From Vibrio marinisediminis (lineage in GTDB: Bacteria; Pseudomonadota; Gammaproteobacteria; Enterobacterales; Vibrionaceae), in assembly GCF_014050145.1 (NCBI RefSeq), contig NZ_JACFYF010000002.1:310001-374000 (forward strand): 64,000 bases of DNA, in the 5' to 3' direction. The first letter of the stretch is position 1, and every line of letters begins with the position of its first letter. Shown here in pieces: positions 19,241 to 28,724 of the stretch. A model generated the notes under the pieces. The model was not told where the DNA came from. It saw only the letters and a program-made list of their open reading frames with translations, and did no database searches. The position numbers and the translations under genes were made by a program.

Positions 19241-20188
19241 TCATAGACCGAGAACCGTTCTCAAACGATTTTGCGTCACTTCAACCAGTAGATCGGGTTG
19301 GAACTTAGAGATAAAGCGATCACAGCCGACCTTCTTAACCATAGCGTCATTAAAGCTACCACTTAATGAAGTATTCAACACCACGTGTAGGTCTTTCATT
19401 CTTGGGTCACTACGCACTTCATGAGTGAGTTTATAACCATCCATTTCTGGCATTTCAGCATCAGTGATCATCAGCAGCAATTCGTTAGCAACGTCTTTGC
19501 CTTCATCACACCAAGATTGCAGCAACCTCAATGCTTGTAAACCATCACAACATTCGAGAATGTTAAGTCCAAGCTGAGAAAGTGTTCCTTTGACCTGTGC
19601 GCGTGCGGTTGATGAGTCATCAACAATCAAGACATTACGACCAATCATCTGCGCTGCAAGTTGCTCGTCCAATACGCCTTCGGAGATAGACACATCGTAG
19701 TCGATAATTTCAGCCAGTACTTTTTCAACATCAATAATCTCGATAATCTTTTCGCTTTCTGCGTCTTTGATTCGAGTAATCGCGGTTAAATAGTTTGAAC
19801 GACCAGCCGTTTTCGGCGGTGGCTGAATCTCACTCCAGGTGGTATTCACAATATTGCGAACTTGCCCAACCAAAAAGCCCTGCACCGTGCGGTTATACTC
19901 AGTGATGATCAGGTTTTCTTCTTGGTTTTCAAGACGAGATGGCGGAAATCCAATCGCAGCGCGTAAATCAATAATCGGCACCGAGACACCACGCAAAGAA
20001 GCGACACCCGTGATGTTGTAGTGTGCTCCCGGCATTTTAGTCAATGGCGGTACTTTAATTACTTCACGCACTTTAAACACATTAATAGCGAACATTTGGC
20101 TGCTATTTAGACTAAACAGCAACAACTCCAAACGGTTTTCACCCACCAACTTTGTTCGTTGGTCTACAGTGTTTAATACTCCGGTCAT
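19241..20188 (-). CDS. cheV: Chemotaxis coupling protein CheV (CheW-REC)
   Basis: A 315-residue protein with an N-terminal CheW domain (about residues 15-165) and a C-terminal response-regulator receiver domain (about 185-310). The receiver keeps the acidic pocket in VLIVDDS, the phospho-acceptor Asp in ITDAEMPEMDGY and the conserved Lys in FISKFQPD. CheV couples chemoreceptors to the kinase CheA and tunes adaptation. Vibrios usually have several cheV genes; this one is not in a chemotaxis cluster. It is a single-gene unit by spacing. Confidence 0.93.
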   Translation of the reverse strand: MTGVLNTVDQRTKLVGENRLELLLFSLNSSQMFAINVFKVREVIKVPPLTKMPGAHYNITGVASLRGVSVPIIDLRAAIGFPPSRLENQEENLIITEYNRTVQGFLVGQVRNIVNTTWSEIQPPPKTAGRSNYLTAITRIKDAESEKIIEIIDVEKVLAEIIDYDVSISEGVLDEQLAAQMIGRNVLIVDDSSTARAQVKGTLSQLGLNILECCDGLQALRLLQSWCDEGKDVANELLLMITDAEMPEMDGYKLTHEVRSDPRMKDLHVVLNTSLSGSFNDAMVKKVGCDRFISKFQPDLLVEVTQNRLRTVLGL

Positions 20189-20289
20189 ATCGATTCTCTA
20201 CAGCAGTTATCTGGATCACACGATGCGTAATATCTCGCTGTCAGCAAATGGCTATAGATCTAGCTAAATCACGCAACGAGATGAATTCA

Positions 20290-21507
20290 TTACCCTTCTA
20301 TCACTTTCATAAGCAATAAACCATCATATAGTGCCTGTTTTACGAGAGCAGCACCAGTCATAGTTGCTTGTTTATAGAAGCGTGACTCAACTAACTCAAG
20401 ATCTTGATGATAAACGGGTAAACTTTGCTCTTTGATACACTTTTGAATCGCCGGATACAACACTTCTTTCGCTTGGTTTATCACCCCACCAATCAGGATT
20501 TTCTCAGGGTTGAATAAATTAATAACTAACGCGGTAGCGGCACCTAAATATCGACCTAACTTTTCAATTACGTCAATCGCTAGCGCATCACCATTTACCG
20601 CGGCTTCGCAGATGTCTTCAACAGACACATCTTCGATATCAGCAAGCACTGACTCTTCACCGTTAGCAATACGTTCTGTCACTTCAGTCCGAATCGCTTG
20701 CGAGCTCGCCACTGTTTCTAAACAACCACGATTACCGCAATGGCACAACTTGCCATTCGGATCAATTTGAATGTGACCTAGTTCGCCAATGTTACCGTGA
20801 CGCCCTTGTAAAACGCGCCCATCAAGAATAATACCCGCGCCTAAACCATGGTGAATGGAAATGAGCACAGAGTTTTCATTCTCTTGTGAGTGACCAAATA
20901 GCTTCTCAGCCAATGCCCAGGCTCGGGTATCGTTAGCCACAAAAACAGGCAAACCCGTCGCTTTATAGATCTCTGGACCAAGCGCGAGGTTTTCAACATT
21001 GTAGTGAGGCATTTGCAATACAATGCCTTGCTCAGAATTCACTAAGCCCGGTAAGGTAATGGCAATACTGGTCACACGATCTAGCTGATCGGAATAGGTT
21101 TGAAAGAACTCTTCGATCTCGTGCAGAAGTCGTGCTAACACATCTTCCTGATCGATTTCGTGAATATCGATTTTGGTATCAATAAGAACATCACCGCCTA
21201 GCTCATGCAGTGCGATGGTAAGATATCCACGACCAAGACGCATTGATAAAAACTGCCAGCCCTCGTTATTCACTTGTAGCCCTACAGCAGGGCGACCACG
21301 ACTAATTGACTCTTGCACTGTCGTTTCGTGAATAAGGTGAGCCTCGATCAACTCGCGAGTAATTTTAGTAATACTTGCGGGCGCAAGCTCACTCTGCTTC
21401 GATAAGTCGATTCGAGAAATAGGGCCTTTTTGATCAATGAGTTTATATACACGGCCAGCATTGACCTGCTTGATGTGATCAATATGGCCAGGTTGAGCCA
21501 TGTACAT
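20290..21507 (-). CDS. mlc: Mlc, ROK-family repressor of glucose PTS genes
   Basis: A 405-residue ROK-family repressor that closely follows E. coli Mlc (406 residues). The N-terminus PGHIDHIKQ.NAG and the helix-turn-helix PASITKITREL match Mlc rather than NagC. The zinc motif CHCGNRGCLET lies in the C-terminal half. Mlc represses ptsG and other PTS genes and is sequestered by unphosphorylated PtsG at the membrane. The ATG at 21507 has GGAG nine bases upstream; the longer reading from 21531 lacks this. A palindrome resembling an Mlc site lies about 40 bases upstream. ptsG is 6 kb away in this window. Confidence 0.9.
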   Translation of the reverse strand: MYMAQPGHIDHIKQVNAGRVYKLIDQKGPISRIDLSKQSELAPASITKITRELIEAHLIHETTVQESISRGRPAVGLQVNNEGWQFLSMRLGRGYLTIALHELGGDVLIDTKIDIHEIDQEDVLARLLHEIEEFFQTYSDQLDRVTSIAITLPGLVNSEQGIVLQMPHYNVENLALGPEIYKATGLPVFVANDTRAWALAEKLFGHSQENENSVLISIHHGLGAGIILDGRVLQGRHGNIGELGHIQIDPNGKLCHCGNRGCLETVASSQAIRTEVTERIANGEESVLADIEDVSVEDICEAAVNGDALAIDVIEKLGRYLGAATALVINLFNPEKILIGGVINQAKEVLYPAIQKCIKEQSLPVYHQDLELVESRFYKQATMTGAALVKQALYDGLLLMKVIEG

Positions 21508-21544
21508 GAAAGAAACTCCGAGAATCAACAACTAATTAATTTTT

Positions 21545-21560
21545 TTACTTTGCGAAGTAA
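21545..21560. promoter_or_regulatory. Putative Mlc operator upstream of mlc
   Basis: TTACTTTGCGAAGTAA is an inverted repeat (TTACTT/AAGTAA) around TGCG, flanked by T-rich DNA. It resembles Mlc sites of enteric bacteria, which have A/T-rich arms around a TGCGAA-like core. It lies 37 bases before the mlc start, which suits autoregulation. A match to a remembered consensus, not a computed score. Confidence 0.5.
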
Positions 21561-21763
21561 TTGTGAAGCGCCTTGGTAGATTGCCGTGACCGGCATCACG
21601 CATAATACTAATTGTTTGTGTTCCCTGTCATATAGCGCAGTAATAATTTGTCTTGTAACCCAGTTATTTTGCGGTGTGAAAAAATACAACTTTTAGATGC
21701 TCCGCACGTTTTTGAGTCAATATTAGCCATGGATTCATCAAGAAGCTTGTTGTCGATCGGATG

Positions 21764-22912
21764 CTATTTTAAGTTGAAATACCCCTCTAGTTGCGTAATG
21801 CCGCACTGATCAAAAGTTTCCACACAACGAAATCCCGCATCTAAGCCTAGTTGGTAGTCATGCAAGAGCTCTTCTCGGCTACTCATTAGTGAGCTTGATA
21901 GTAGTGGTTGAGACGGTTTGATTTGAACAATAAAGCAATCATCCGGAGGCGTATGCAAGAAGTCACGGGTTAGCGAATACGTTTGATAATGCACCATTAA
22001 CATGTCCATGAGACTAGAATCAAAACCATCACCTAACAGGTGACTCAGTCGATAAATATCATCGGCACCAAATAACCAGCGCCCACCATTAAGCGATGCC
22101 AATATTTGCTTTTGCTGCTTCGAACGTTGAATTCGATCATTAAAAAAGTCATTCCATTCGCCTTTCCACTGAGTCAACTTTTGCTGCCAATGGTCTTGAA
22201 CAAGATTCAGTGGATCTCGGTACCATTCGGCATCCGATGGCTTACTCACTAACGGTTCTGGAATAGGGACTTCATCACCTTCGGTTCGAATCACAACAAT
22301 ACAGCGAGCACCTTGTCGCCATGCTTCTTGCACCGGAATAGACGCTGATACACCGCCGTCAATATAACTCCCATGAGGAAAGTTAACTTCATGCTCATAC
22401 AAACGAGGAATAGCACAAGTGGCCGTTAAAACTTGTTTCCAATCCTCGGCAAGCATAGGTAAATAACAATCAATTAAACGCGAAGCATCAGTAACCGCCG
22501 CATACGCTTGCCGCGACCCCAGCACCCGTCTGCCCATGTCGATATCTAAGCGATATGGATAATCACAAATCTTTTCCAATGCCCAATCTAACCCAAGGTA
22601 TTGCTTGCGGCGAATGTAGCTAAATAGGTGGAAAAACTCTGCTGATGTGGTGAGGTCAAGAATAAATGAGCGCCCTATCCCCTTCTGCCTGCACAAATAG
22701 GCTGATAAATTGAGAGCCCCAGCCGAAGTACCATAAAAACGGTGGAAAGGGTCAAAATCTGAGAGAAGAAAGGCATCCAATACACCAGCGGTAAAAATAC
22801 CTCTTTGCCCGCCGCCTTGCGCGACTAAAGCGTTCAGTCCACCGGTGTATTTGGAGAGTCGATCGATGTCGACCATATTAGCAGTGTTGGTAATGACACC
22901 GCTGTTATTCAT
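21764..22912 (-). CDS. Patatin-like phospholipase, YjjU family
   Basis: A 382-residue patatin-like protein. The oxyanion-hole motif GGGQRG is at residues 33-38, the nucleophile motif GTSAG has Ser63, and the catalytic Asp is in YIDGGVSASIPV. These three are what is needed for acyl hydrolase activity. The family resembles E. coli YjjU; substrates are not established. It has no signal peptide, so it should be cytoplasmic or bound to the inner membrane. It lies 11 bases downstream of the small membrane protein gene ynhF, so the two probably share a transcript. Confidence 0.85.
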   Translation of the reverse strand: MNNSGVITNTANMVDIDRLSKYTGGLNALVAQGGGQRGIFTAGVLDAFLLSDFDPFHRFYGTSAGALNLSAYLCRQKGIGRSFILDLTTSAEFFHLFSYIRRKQYLGLDWALEKICDYPYRLDIDMGRRVLGSRQAYAAVTDASRLIDCYLPMLAEDWKQVLTATCAIPRLYEHEVNFPHGSYIDGGVSASIPVQEAWRQGARCIVVIRTEGDEVPIPEPLVSKPSDAEWYRDPLNLVQDHWQQKLTQWKGEWNDFFNDRIQRSKQQKQILASLNGGRWLFGADDIYRLSHLLGDGFDSSLMDMLMVHYQTYSLTRDFLHTPPDDCFIVQIKPSQPLLSSSLMSSREELLHDYQLGLDAGFRCVETFDQCGITQLEGYFNLK

Positions 22913-22923
22913 GGCTAAAGCCT

Positions 22924-23016
22924 TTACGCCGTCGCAATCGCGACAACACCAAAGCTAATTAAAATAGCAAAAATTGTCGCGGTAATAATCAAAGCATATT
23001 TTAGATCTGATTCCAT
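22924..23016 (-). CDS. ynhF: YnhF-family small membrane protein (30 residues)
   Basis: A 30-codon ORF with a perfect GGAGGT ribosome binding site seven bases before its ATG. The peptide MESDLKYALI... is one membrane helix after a short acidic start, and it lines up with E. coli YnhF (which starts MSTDLKFSLV, 29 residues). YnhF-type proteins are single-helix inner-membrane proteins of unknown role. It sits 11 bases before the patatin-like gene, which suggests an operon. Confidence 0.85.
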   Translation of the reverse strand: MESDLKYALIITATIFAILISFGVVAIATA

Positions 23017-23145
23017 AAGCACCTCCGTCATCGCTTAACAAAAAAATAACACTCGATCGGAAACCATTCAATTTATGCGTTTTTTTCGTGCACAAATATG
23101 ACGTTAGTATCACAATTAGATTAGCTCAAATGAAAGGATGTGCGT

Positions 23146-23742
23146 ATGAAAGCGTTGAAAAAATGGCTACTGGTTGCCTTAGTATTAAGTGGAACAGTAA
23201 CGCAGTCTCATGCTGAGGTTTATTTAACGCCTTGGTTAAACTTCACCGGAGGTGGAGAGCTAGAAAGCAGCGATGGAAGCAATTTTGACATCGAACCAAG
23301 TGCCAGTTATTCCCTCTCCGCTGAAACAGATTTCCAAACTGGTCGCATTGGGATGTTTTACGCCCATCAGTCCAGCGATGTCAGTGAAGTACAGTTAAAA
23401 TCATCGATTCAATACCTAATGTTCCAAAGCAGTATTTACTACGCACTGCCCAATGATGCCTATTCCTATATAGGGGTAGGCGTTGGGGGGTCATATATAG
23501 ATGCAAATTGGGTAGACAACAGCACAGGTTTTGCTGCCAGTATCTTTGGTGGTTTTGAATACCCAATAACCAACAGTATTCGTTTGACGACTCAAGCCCG
23601 CTGGCTGGGCACTGTGGTCGACAACGATACCGCAGCGGCTTGTAACTTACCGTCAAGTTCAACGAACGGTTGCATCGTTCAGTTCAAAACCGATTGGATG
23701 AACCAATTTACAGTGGGTATCGGAGTGGTGATGAGATATTAG
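23146..23742 (+). CDS. Outer-membrane beta-barrel protein, opacity-like
   Basis: A 198-residue exported protein. Residues 1-24 are a signal peptide ending in SHA before EVYLTPW. The mature part has alternating polar and hydrophobic residues, many aromatic residues and a C-terminal strand ending VGIGVVMRY, which is the pattern of a small eight-strand outer-membrane barrel. Two cysteines (about residues 166 and 176) could form a disulfide in a loop. AAGGA lies seven bases before the ATG at 23146; an upstream GTG at 23140 is less likely. No specific function is recognised. It converges with the pilin-like gene, with stop codons overlapping by four bases. Confidence 0.75.
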   Translation: MKALKKWLLVALVLSGTVTQSHAEVYLTPWLNFTGGGELESSDGSNFDIEPSASYSLSAETDFQTGRIGMFYAHQSSDVSEVQLKSSIQYLMFQSSIYYALPNDAYSYIGVGVGGSYIDANWVDNSTGFAASIFGGFEYPITNSIRLTTQARWLGTVVDNDTAAACNLPSSSTNGCIVQFKTDWMNQFTVGIGVVMRY

Positions 23743-24251
23743 CAACCGGAACTTTCAAGTTTATAATCCGGCGTATCACCAGCAGAATCAGGTTGGCGAT
23801 ACATAACCCAGCACTGACCCGGTGCTGGATCACCAGAGCCATCACGGTCAAAGCCTAAATAATAGTCAGCCCTACCGTCCAACAGATCTACAAGATCCCC
23901 TTGCACAGAGATCGCTTGTGACATGTGGGTATTATCAAGGTAACCCCAAATAAGGCTCCACTCCCCCTGCTCTTCCTGCTGTATTCCGTCACGATTAAGA
24001 TCGATAAATTGTAAGCGGCTATCTGGACTGTGCCCTTGCCTTGCTTTGACGTAATCAAGGTTCGACATCACATTAACCTGGTCGTTGATTGCTTTAATAC
24101 TACCCAACGCACTTTCCAACACGGCAATACGCGCATCTGTCTGAAAATTTAATATTCGAGGAATTGTAGTAACCGCCAGTATTGCAATCACCACCATCAC
24201 GACAACCAATTCAATTAAACTAAAGCCCATTTGTTTTTTATTATTTTCCAT
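23739..24251 (-). CDS. Orphan type IV pilin-like protein
   Basis: A 170-residue prepilin. The cleavage site is Gly9-Phe10 in KKQMGFSLIELVVVM, with Glu5 of the mature protein (Glu14) conserved, followed by the usual long hydrophobic helix. Two acidic loops, DLNRDG at 84-89 and DRDGSGD at 135-141, resemble calcium-binding loops. Cys147 and Cys170 could close a C-terminal disulfide loop. It resembles MSHA-type or minor pilins. No other pilus gene is near, so assembly must use machinery encoded elsewhere. No function is assigned beyond pilin-like. Confidence 0.85.
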   Translation of the reverse strand: MENNKKQMGFSLIELVVVMVVIAILAVTTIPRILNFQTDARIAVLESALGSIKAINDQVNVMSNLDYVKARQGHSPDSRLQFIDLNRDGIQQEEQGEWSLIWGYLDNTHMSQAISVQGDLVDLLDGRADYYLGFDRDGSGDPAPGQCWVMYRQPDSAGDTPDYKLESSGC

Positions 24252-24857
24252 TACTCGGACAAATTCCCATCATAGTTCTAACGTTTATTACCAGCTACGT
24301 AACACAGCACTAAAGTCAACTAAGCGCATATTCTCTCAGAGAAACGCATAATCAAGTATGCTTTTTTGATTGTTTTTCCATTCTGCGACTTACTAGTAAA
24401 TAAAAGAGCTCATTGGTTATATTTCAGTCAGACACCCTGCCTGAAAAAATAGTTTTTTATATCGCCATAGCCCAATTCAATAGATTATTAACCAAGACTA
24501 AGCGCACAAAAACATCAGCTATTAACTACACAGAAATCAAAAGTACAATTTATATACCATACGGAAACCAAAAATTAACAGTTACAATCTATTGCGTTAA
24601 CGGAGTTTTATCGTTAGTCTTTACCTCACGCGTAGTTGAAAATTTCACTTTACGCAAACACACATCGCATTTTTAAGAACAATATTCTGAGTCTTCTTCA
24701 GGCTAACAAAATTTAAATTCAAACTTTTGCCGATTCATGGATGATTAAGCAAAACAAGACGCGTTACCTCTAGCTATTGTTTCCTCACATCCAATTTTCA
24801 GGCGATATAGTCTAAGAAGAGCTTCATATCTCAGGGAGTTGTATACAGGAGTTAATT
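24252..24857. other. AT-rich gap of about 600 bases without a clear gene
   Basis: This stretch separates the divergent pilin-like and transporter genes and should hold both promoters. An open frame of 87 codons runs from 24413 to 24676 on the plus strand, but it has only a TTG start, no ribosome binding site and no recognisable family. I found no tRNA, hairpin terminator or operator that I could support. Confidence 0.6.
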
Positions 24858-26330
24858 ATGAAGCGAGAACAATGGGGGTCCCGTGCTGGATTTATTCTAG
24901 CCGCAGTAGGATCAGCTATCGGTTTGGGTAACATTTGGCGTTTTCCATATATGGCCTACGAAAATGGTGGTGGCGCCTTTTTCATTCCTTACCTATTTGC
25001 CATGATCACCGCTGGTATTCCATTTATGATTTTGGAATTCAGCATGGGTCAAAAATACCGTGGCAGTGCACCGAAAACACTATCAAAAATCCACTCAAAA
25101 TTTGAATGGCTAGGCTGGTTCCAAGTTGGAGTCGCGGCTGTCATTGCCGTTTACTATGTTGCGGTTATCGGTTGGGCTATTTCATACTTTGGCATGTCGT
25201 TTACCCAAAGTTGGGGAACCGATACCAATGCCTTCTTCTTTGGAGAGTACTTAAAGCTGGGCGGAGATAACTCACCAACAGCACTAGGTAGCATCCAATG
25301 GAAAATCGCTGGTGCAATGTTACTAGCTTGGGCGATTACTTATGCAGCCATCGTGAGTGGGGTAAAATCTGGGATTGAGCGCGCATCCAAGGTGATGATG
25401 CCAATACTATTTATTATGGTTGTACTGCTGATCGGTCGTATGATTTTCTTGCCGGGCGCTTTAGATGGTGTGAACTATATGTTCGAGCCCGATTTCAACA
25501 AAATCTGGGACGTGAAAGTTTGGGCTGCGGCATATGGTCAAATCTTCTTCACTCTGAGTATCGGTTTTGCCATCATGCTGGCTTACTCAAGCTACCTTCC
25601 TGAGAAATCGGACATCACAAACAATGCCTTCATGACAGTATTGATCAACTGTGGCTTCTCTATTCTTGCCGGTATCATGATTTTCTCAGTACTTGGCTAC
25701 ATGGCTCAAGAACAAGGCAAACCACTAACAGAAGTCGTCTCAGCTGGTGTAGGCCTTGCATTTGTTACGTTACCAGCAGCCATTAACTTGCTGCCAGCAC
25801 CTTACATTCTAGGTCCACTATTCTTCTTTGCTCTAGTGGTCGCGGGTTTGAGTTCACACATTTCAATTATGGAAGCGGTAACCTCTGCCATCATCGACAA
25901 ACTCAACTGGAGCCGCAAGAAAGCCGCAAATGTAGTAATCGGTGTAGGTGTAGTGGTTTCAATGGCCTTTGCAACTAACGGTGGTCTACTACTTCTTGAT
26001 TTGATTGACCACTTTGCCAATAACGTCGGTATTATGCTGGGCGCTCTGGTTGAAGTTATTTTGATGGCGTGGATGCTGAACAAAGTACCAAGTGTACGTG
26101 AGTACGTTAACTCTACGTCTGACTTCACCATTGGTCAGTGGTTTGATGTCTGCATGCGCTTTATCACACCGGTGATGCTGGCGATTATTCTAGCGACAAA
26201 ATTGCAAACACTATTCACTGAAGGCTATGGCGGCTACGACCTAACGATGGGATGGGCTGTGATTGCCGCGCTGTTTGTATTTGGTCTTCTAATCAACACC
26301 ACCAGCCGTAATAAACCACAGGAGGTATAA
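24858..26330 (+). CDS. Sodium-dependent transporter, NSS (SNF) family
   Basis: A 490-residue neurotransmitter:sodium symporter family protein with about 11-12 membrane helices. The first helix has the hallmark GSRAGFILAAVGSAIGLGNIWRFPY pattern (sodium and substrate binding), followed by the NGGGAF segment. It is followed three bases later by a tiny MetS-like gene, which pairs with this family in methionine and alanine importers (MetP-MetS of Corynebacterium). So an amino acid such as methionine or alanine is a likely substrate. ACAGGAG lies before the ATG. Confidence 0.9.
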   Translation: MKREQWGSRAGFILAAVGSAIGLGNIWRFPYMAYENGGGAFFIPYLFAMITAGIPFMILEFSMGQKYRGSAPKTLSKIHSKFEWLGWFQVGVAAVIAVYYVAVIGWAISYFGMSFTQSWGTDTNAFFFGEYLKLGGDNSPTALGSIQWKIAGAMLLAWAITYAAIVSGVKSGIERASKVMMPILFIMVVLLIGRMIFLPGALDGVNYMFEPDFNKIWDVKVWAAAYGQIFFTLSIGFAIMLAYSSYLPEKSDITNNAFMTVLINCGFSILAGIMIFSVLGYMAQEQGKPLTEVVSAGVGLAFVTLPAAINLLPAPYILGPLFFFALVVAGLSSHISIMEAVTSAIIDKLNWSRKKAANVVIGVGVVVSMAFATNGGLLLLDLIDHFANNVGIMLGALVEVILMAWMLNKVPSVREYVNSTSDFTIGQWFDVCMRFITPVMLAIILATKLQTLFTEGYGGYDLTMGWAVIAALFVFGLLINTTSRNKPQEV

Positions 26331-26332
26331 TC

Positions 26333-26428
26333 ATGACTACAAGTGCAATTATCATGATGGTCATTGGTCTTTCTATTACTTGGGGTGGTGCAGCAATATG
26401 CATCAGACGAGCAATGAAAAAGCAGTAA
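26333..26428 (+). CDS. MetS-like small subunit of NSS transporter (31 residues)
   Basis: A 31-codon ORF with AGGAGGT upstream, starting three bases after the transporter stop. It encodes one membrane helix (SAIIMMVIGLSITWGGAAICI) ending in a basic tail RRAMKKQ, the pattern of the MetS family of small subunits needed by methionine/alanine NSS importers. The pairing and coupling give good support for it as a real gene. Confidence 0.85.
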   Translation: MTTSAIIMMVIGLSITWGGAAICIRRAMKKQ

Positions 26429-26450
26429 TTCAAAGTAAATAGATCATAAA

Positions 26451-26477
26451 AATGCCGGCTTAACAGCCGGCATTTTT
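26451..26477. terminator. Bidirectional terminator after the NSS transporter
   Basis: A ten-pair perfect stem AATGCCGGCT/AGCCGGCATT with loop TAAC, with T-runs on both strands. It serves the transporter pair on the plus strand and the small outer-membrane protein gene on the minus strand. Confidence 0.88.
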
Positions 26478-26513
26478 GTTGGGCAAATTGTCGTTATCCT
26501 AAAACTAGGATAA

Positions 26514-26933
26514 TTAGAAATGATAGGTTGCGCCCATAGCGGCTCCAACGCCTAACTCCCAGCCTTTATGCATATCAAGCTCAGGTTGAACTTGACCATA
26601 CAGTTGCCAACCGTCGCTAACTTGGTAGCTAACACCAAGTGGGACTCGAACCCCAAAGCCGTCATCCCATTCTCCCCATCCACCGAGACCCACATACCAA
26701 TTCACAGGCTCCTCAGTATTGAATTGACCGCGTTTAGCAATATAGTCAAACGCCGCACCTTGATTTCCAATAATGAAACGGTATTGGTTGTCTAGCTCAA
26801 CCACAACACTTAGCTGTTGATCCACCGCAAGACCGATTGCTAGATCTGCTGGCTTATCGTTATTTGCATATGCGCTTAAGCTAGTGACGACCACGACACT
26901 ACCCAACACAAACTTGCCTACCACTGCTTTCAT
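26514..26933 (-). CDS. Small outer-membrane protein, hypothetical
   Basis: A 139-residue exported protein. Residues 1-23 form a signal peptide ending in AYA before NNDKPAD. The mature part is rich in Gly, aromatic and alternating hydrophobic residues, and ends in MGATYHF, a terminal aromatic residue typical of outer-membrane barrels. The ATG at 26933 is preceded by GGAGAGG; the in-frame ATG at 26948 is less likely. I do not recognise a family with a known role. Confidence 0.7.
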   Translation of the reverse strand: MKAVVGKFVLGSVVVVTSLSAYANNDKPADLAIGLAVDQQLSVVVELDNQYRFIIGNQGAAFDYIAKRGQFNTEEPVNWYVGLGGWGEWDDGFGVRVPLGVSYQVSDGWQLYGQVQPELDMHKGWELGVGAAMGATYHF

Positions 26934-27082
26934 AACCTCTCCAGCCATTAAGAATTAAACCAGTAATATTTTCATCGTTTAACAAACTAATGGGTCAGAG
27001 CCACGTTAACGGCGTGCCAAAATAGAGAAAAAGGCAGGGAAACTTTGAAGATAAGAACCTTCGATCGGGTTCCGTAGATATG

Positions 27083-27107
27083 AAAAAAGGAGGCCGAAGC
27101 CTCCTTT
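27083..27107 (-). terminator. Terminator of ptsG
   Basis: On the minus strand GGAGGC/GCCTCC closes a TTCG tetraloop (a C-UUCG-G loop, very stable), extended by A-T pairs and followed by six T residues. It lies about 35 bases after the ptsG stop. Confidence 0.9.
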
Positions 27108-27138
27108 GAATACCTATAGGGGAAGGTATATTCTGTGA

Positions 27139-28566
27139 TTAGTGGTTACGAATCCACTCATCCATGTCAGTTTTTAGGTTATCTGATTTAGTACCAAAGA
27201 TAGCCTGTACACCGCCAGCTACAACTACAACACCCGCTGCGCCTAGCTGTTTAAGTTTGTCTTGGTCAACGGCTGCTGTATCAGCAACGGCAACACGTAG
27301 ACGAGTGATACATGCATCAAGACCAGTGATGTTTTCTTTACCACCAAATGCTGCTACTAGTTCACCAGCCATTTCTGAACCAGTTACTGCTACTGCATCG
27401 TCAGATTCATCTTCACGACCAGGAGTCTTAAGATCTAGCGTAGTGATTACTGCACGGAACACAATGTAGTAAATCGCTGCGTAAGCTAGACCACAAGCTA
27501 CCATTAGACCCATCTTTTGAGCGTTACCAGATAGAACTAGGAAGTCGATCAAGCCGTGTGAGAATGAAGTACCGTGTACGAAACCTAGCGTGTTAGCCAA
27601 TACGTATGCAGAACCAGCTAGTAGAGCGTGGATTGCGTATAGGATTGGTGCTACGAATAGGAACGAGAATTCGATTGGTTCAGTGATACCCGTTAGGAAT
27701 GAAGTCAAAGCAGCAGATGCCATGATACCCATTACTTTCGCGCGGTTTTCTGGTTTAGCACAGTGAGCAATAGCGATTGCTGCAGCTGGTAGACCAAACA
27801 TCTTGAACATGTAACCACCAGCTAGCTGACCGAAGCCATTGCCTGCTGCACGAGATGCTTCATCAGCAACTAGGTAACATGTAAGAACACCGTTTTGTGT
27901 TTCGCCAGCAGCGTTTACACAAGTACCAGCTTCGAAGAAGAATGGAACGTTCCATACGTGGTGTAGACCGAATGGGATAAGCGTACGCTCAACAACACCG
28001 TAGATACCGAATGCTAGTTGTGGGTTCTGGTGCGCTGCCCAATCAGAGAATGCAGAGATAGCGCCGCCAACTGGTGGCCATACTACAGATAGTACAACAG
28101 CTAGACCGATAGCAGTGAAACCAGTGATAATTGGCACTGCGCGCTTACCAGCGAAGAAGCCTAGGTATTCAGGAAGCTGAATCTTGAAGAAGCGGTTAAA
28201 TGCCCAAGCAGCAACACCACCCACAAGAATACCACCTAGTACACCTGTATCGATTTTTTCAACGCCCATTACGCCAGCCATCACACCAAGTGTTGCTGTC
28301 ATAATGCCGTAACCAACGATTGCAGCTAGACCTGCAACGCCGTCGTTATTTGTAAAGCCAAGTGCTACACCTACAGCAAATAGCAATGCCATTTGACCGA
28401 AGACTGAACCACCAGCTTGTTCCATTAGGTTAGAAACGATATCTGGGATAAAACTAAGATCGGCCGCGCCTACACCAAGTAGGATACCTGCAACCGGTAA
28501 TACTGATACTGGTAGCATCAGAGATTTACCGACTTTCTGCAGGTTAGCAAAAAGGTTCTTAAACAT
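27139..28566 (-). CDS. ptsG: PTS glucose-specific EIICB component
   Basis: A 475-residue EIICB(Glc) protein. Residues 1 to about 385 form the membrane EIIC domain with the conserved [10 protein letters not shown] segment; the C-terminal EIIB domain has the phosphorylated Cys in [13 protein letters not shown] (about residue 420). No EIIA domain is fused, so it uses Crr. The C-terminus [16 protein letters not shown] is almost that of E. coli PtsG. AGGAG lies seven bases before the ATG at 28566; the earlier ATG at 28572 is only one base from it. It lies downstream of tatD in the E. coli order but after a terminator. Confidence 0.94.
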   Translation of the reverse strand: MFKNLFANLQKVGKSLMLPVSVLPVAGILLGVGAADLSFIPDIVSNLMEQAGGSVFGQMALLFAVGVALGFTNNDGVAGLAAIVGYGIMTATLGVMAGVMGVEKIDTGVLGGILVGGVAAWAFNRFFKIQLPEYLGFFAGKRAVPIITGFTAIGLAVVLSVVWPPVGGAISAFSDWAAHQNPQLAFGIYGVVERTLIPFGLHHVWNVPFFFEAGTCVNAAGETQNGVLTCYLVADEASRAAGNGFGQLAGGYMFKMFGLPAAAIAIAHCAKPENRAKVMGIMASAALTSFLTGITEPIEFSFLFVAPILYAIHALLAGSAYVLANTLGFVHGTSFSHGLIDFLVLSGNAQKMGLMVACGLAYAAIYYIVFRAVITTLDLKTPGREDESDDAVAVTGSEMAGELVAAFGGKENITGLDACITRLRVAVADTAAVDQDKLKQLGAAGVVVVAGGVQAIFGTKSDNLKTDMDEWIRNH

Positions 28567-28724
28567 GTTCATGCTCCTGAAAGAATTATTAGAGTTATCT
28601 GGGCTCTAACGGCACACCCCCGTAGCCTAAATGTTAGCACCCATTGAAAATGTAACCAGTTGTTGCGTTATATTTTCCGCCTCTAAATATATATTGAGGC
28701 TCGCCGCATTTGCTAGTGCGTATA

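Noticed and set aside
24413-24676. 87-codon open frame on the plus strand
   Set aside because: Only a TTG start, no ribosome binding site, unusual composition and very AT-rich DNA. Most likely a chance frame.
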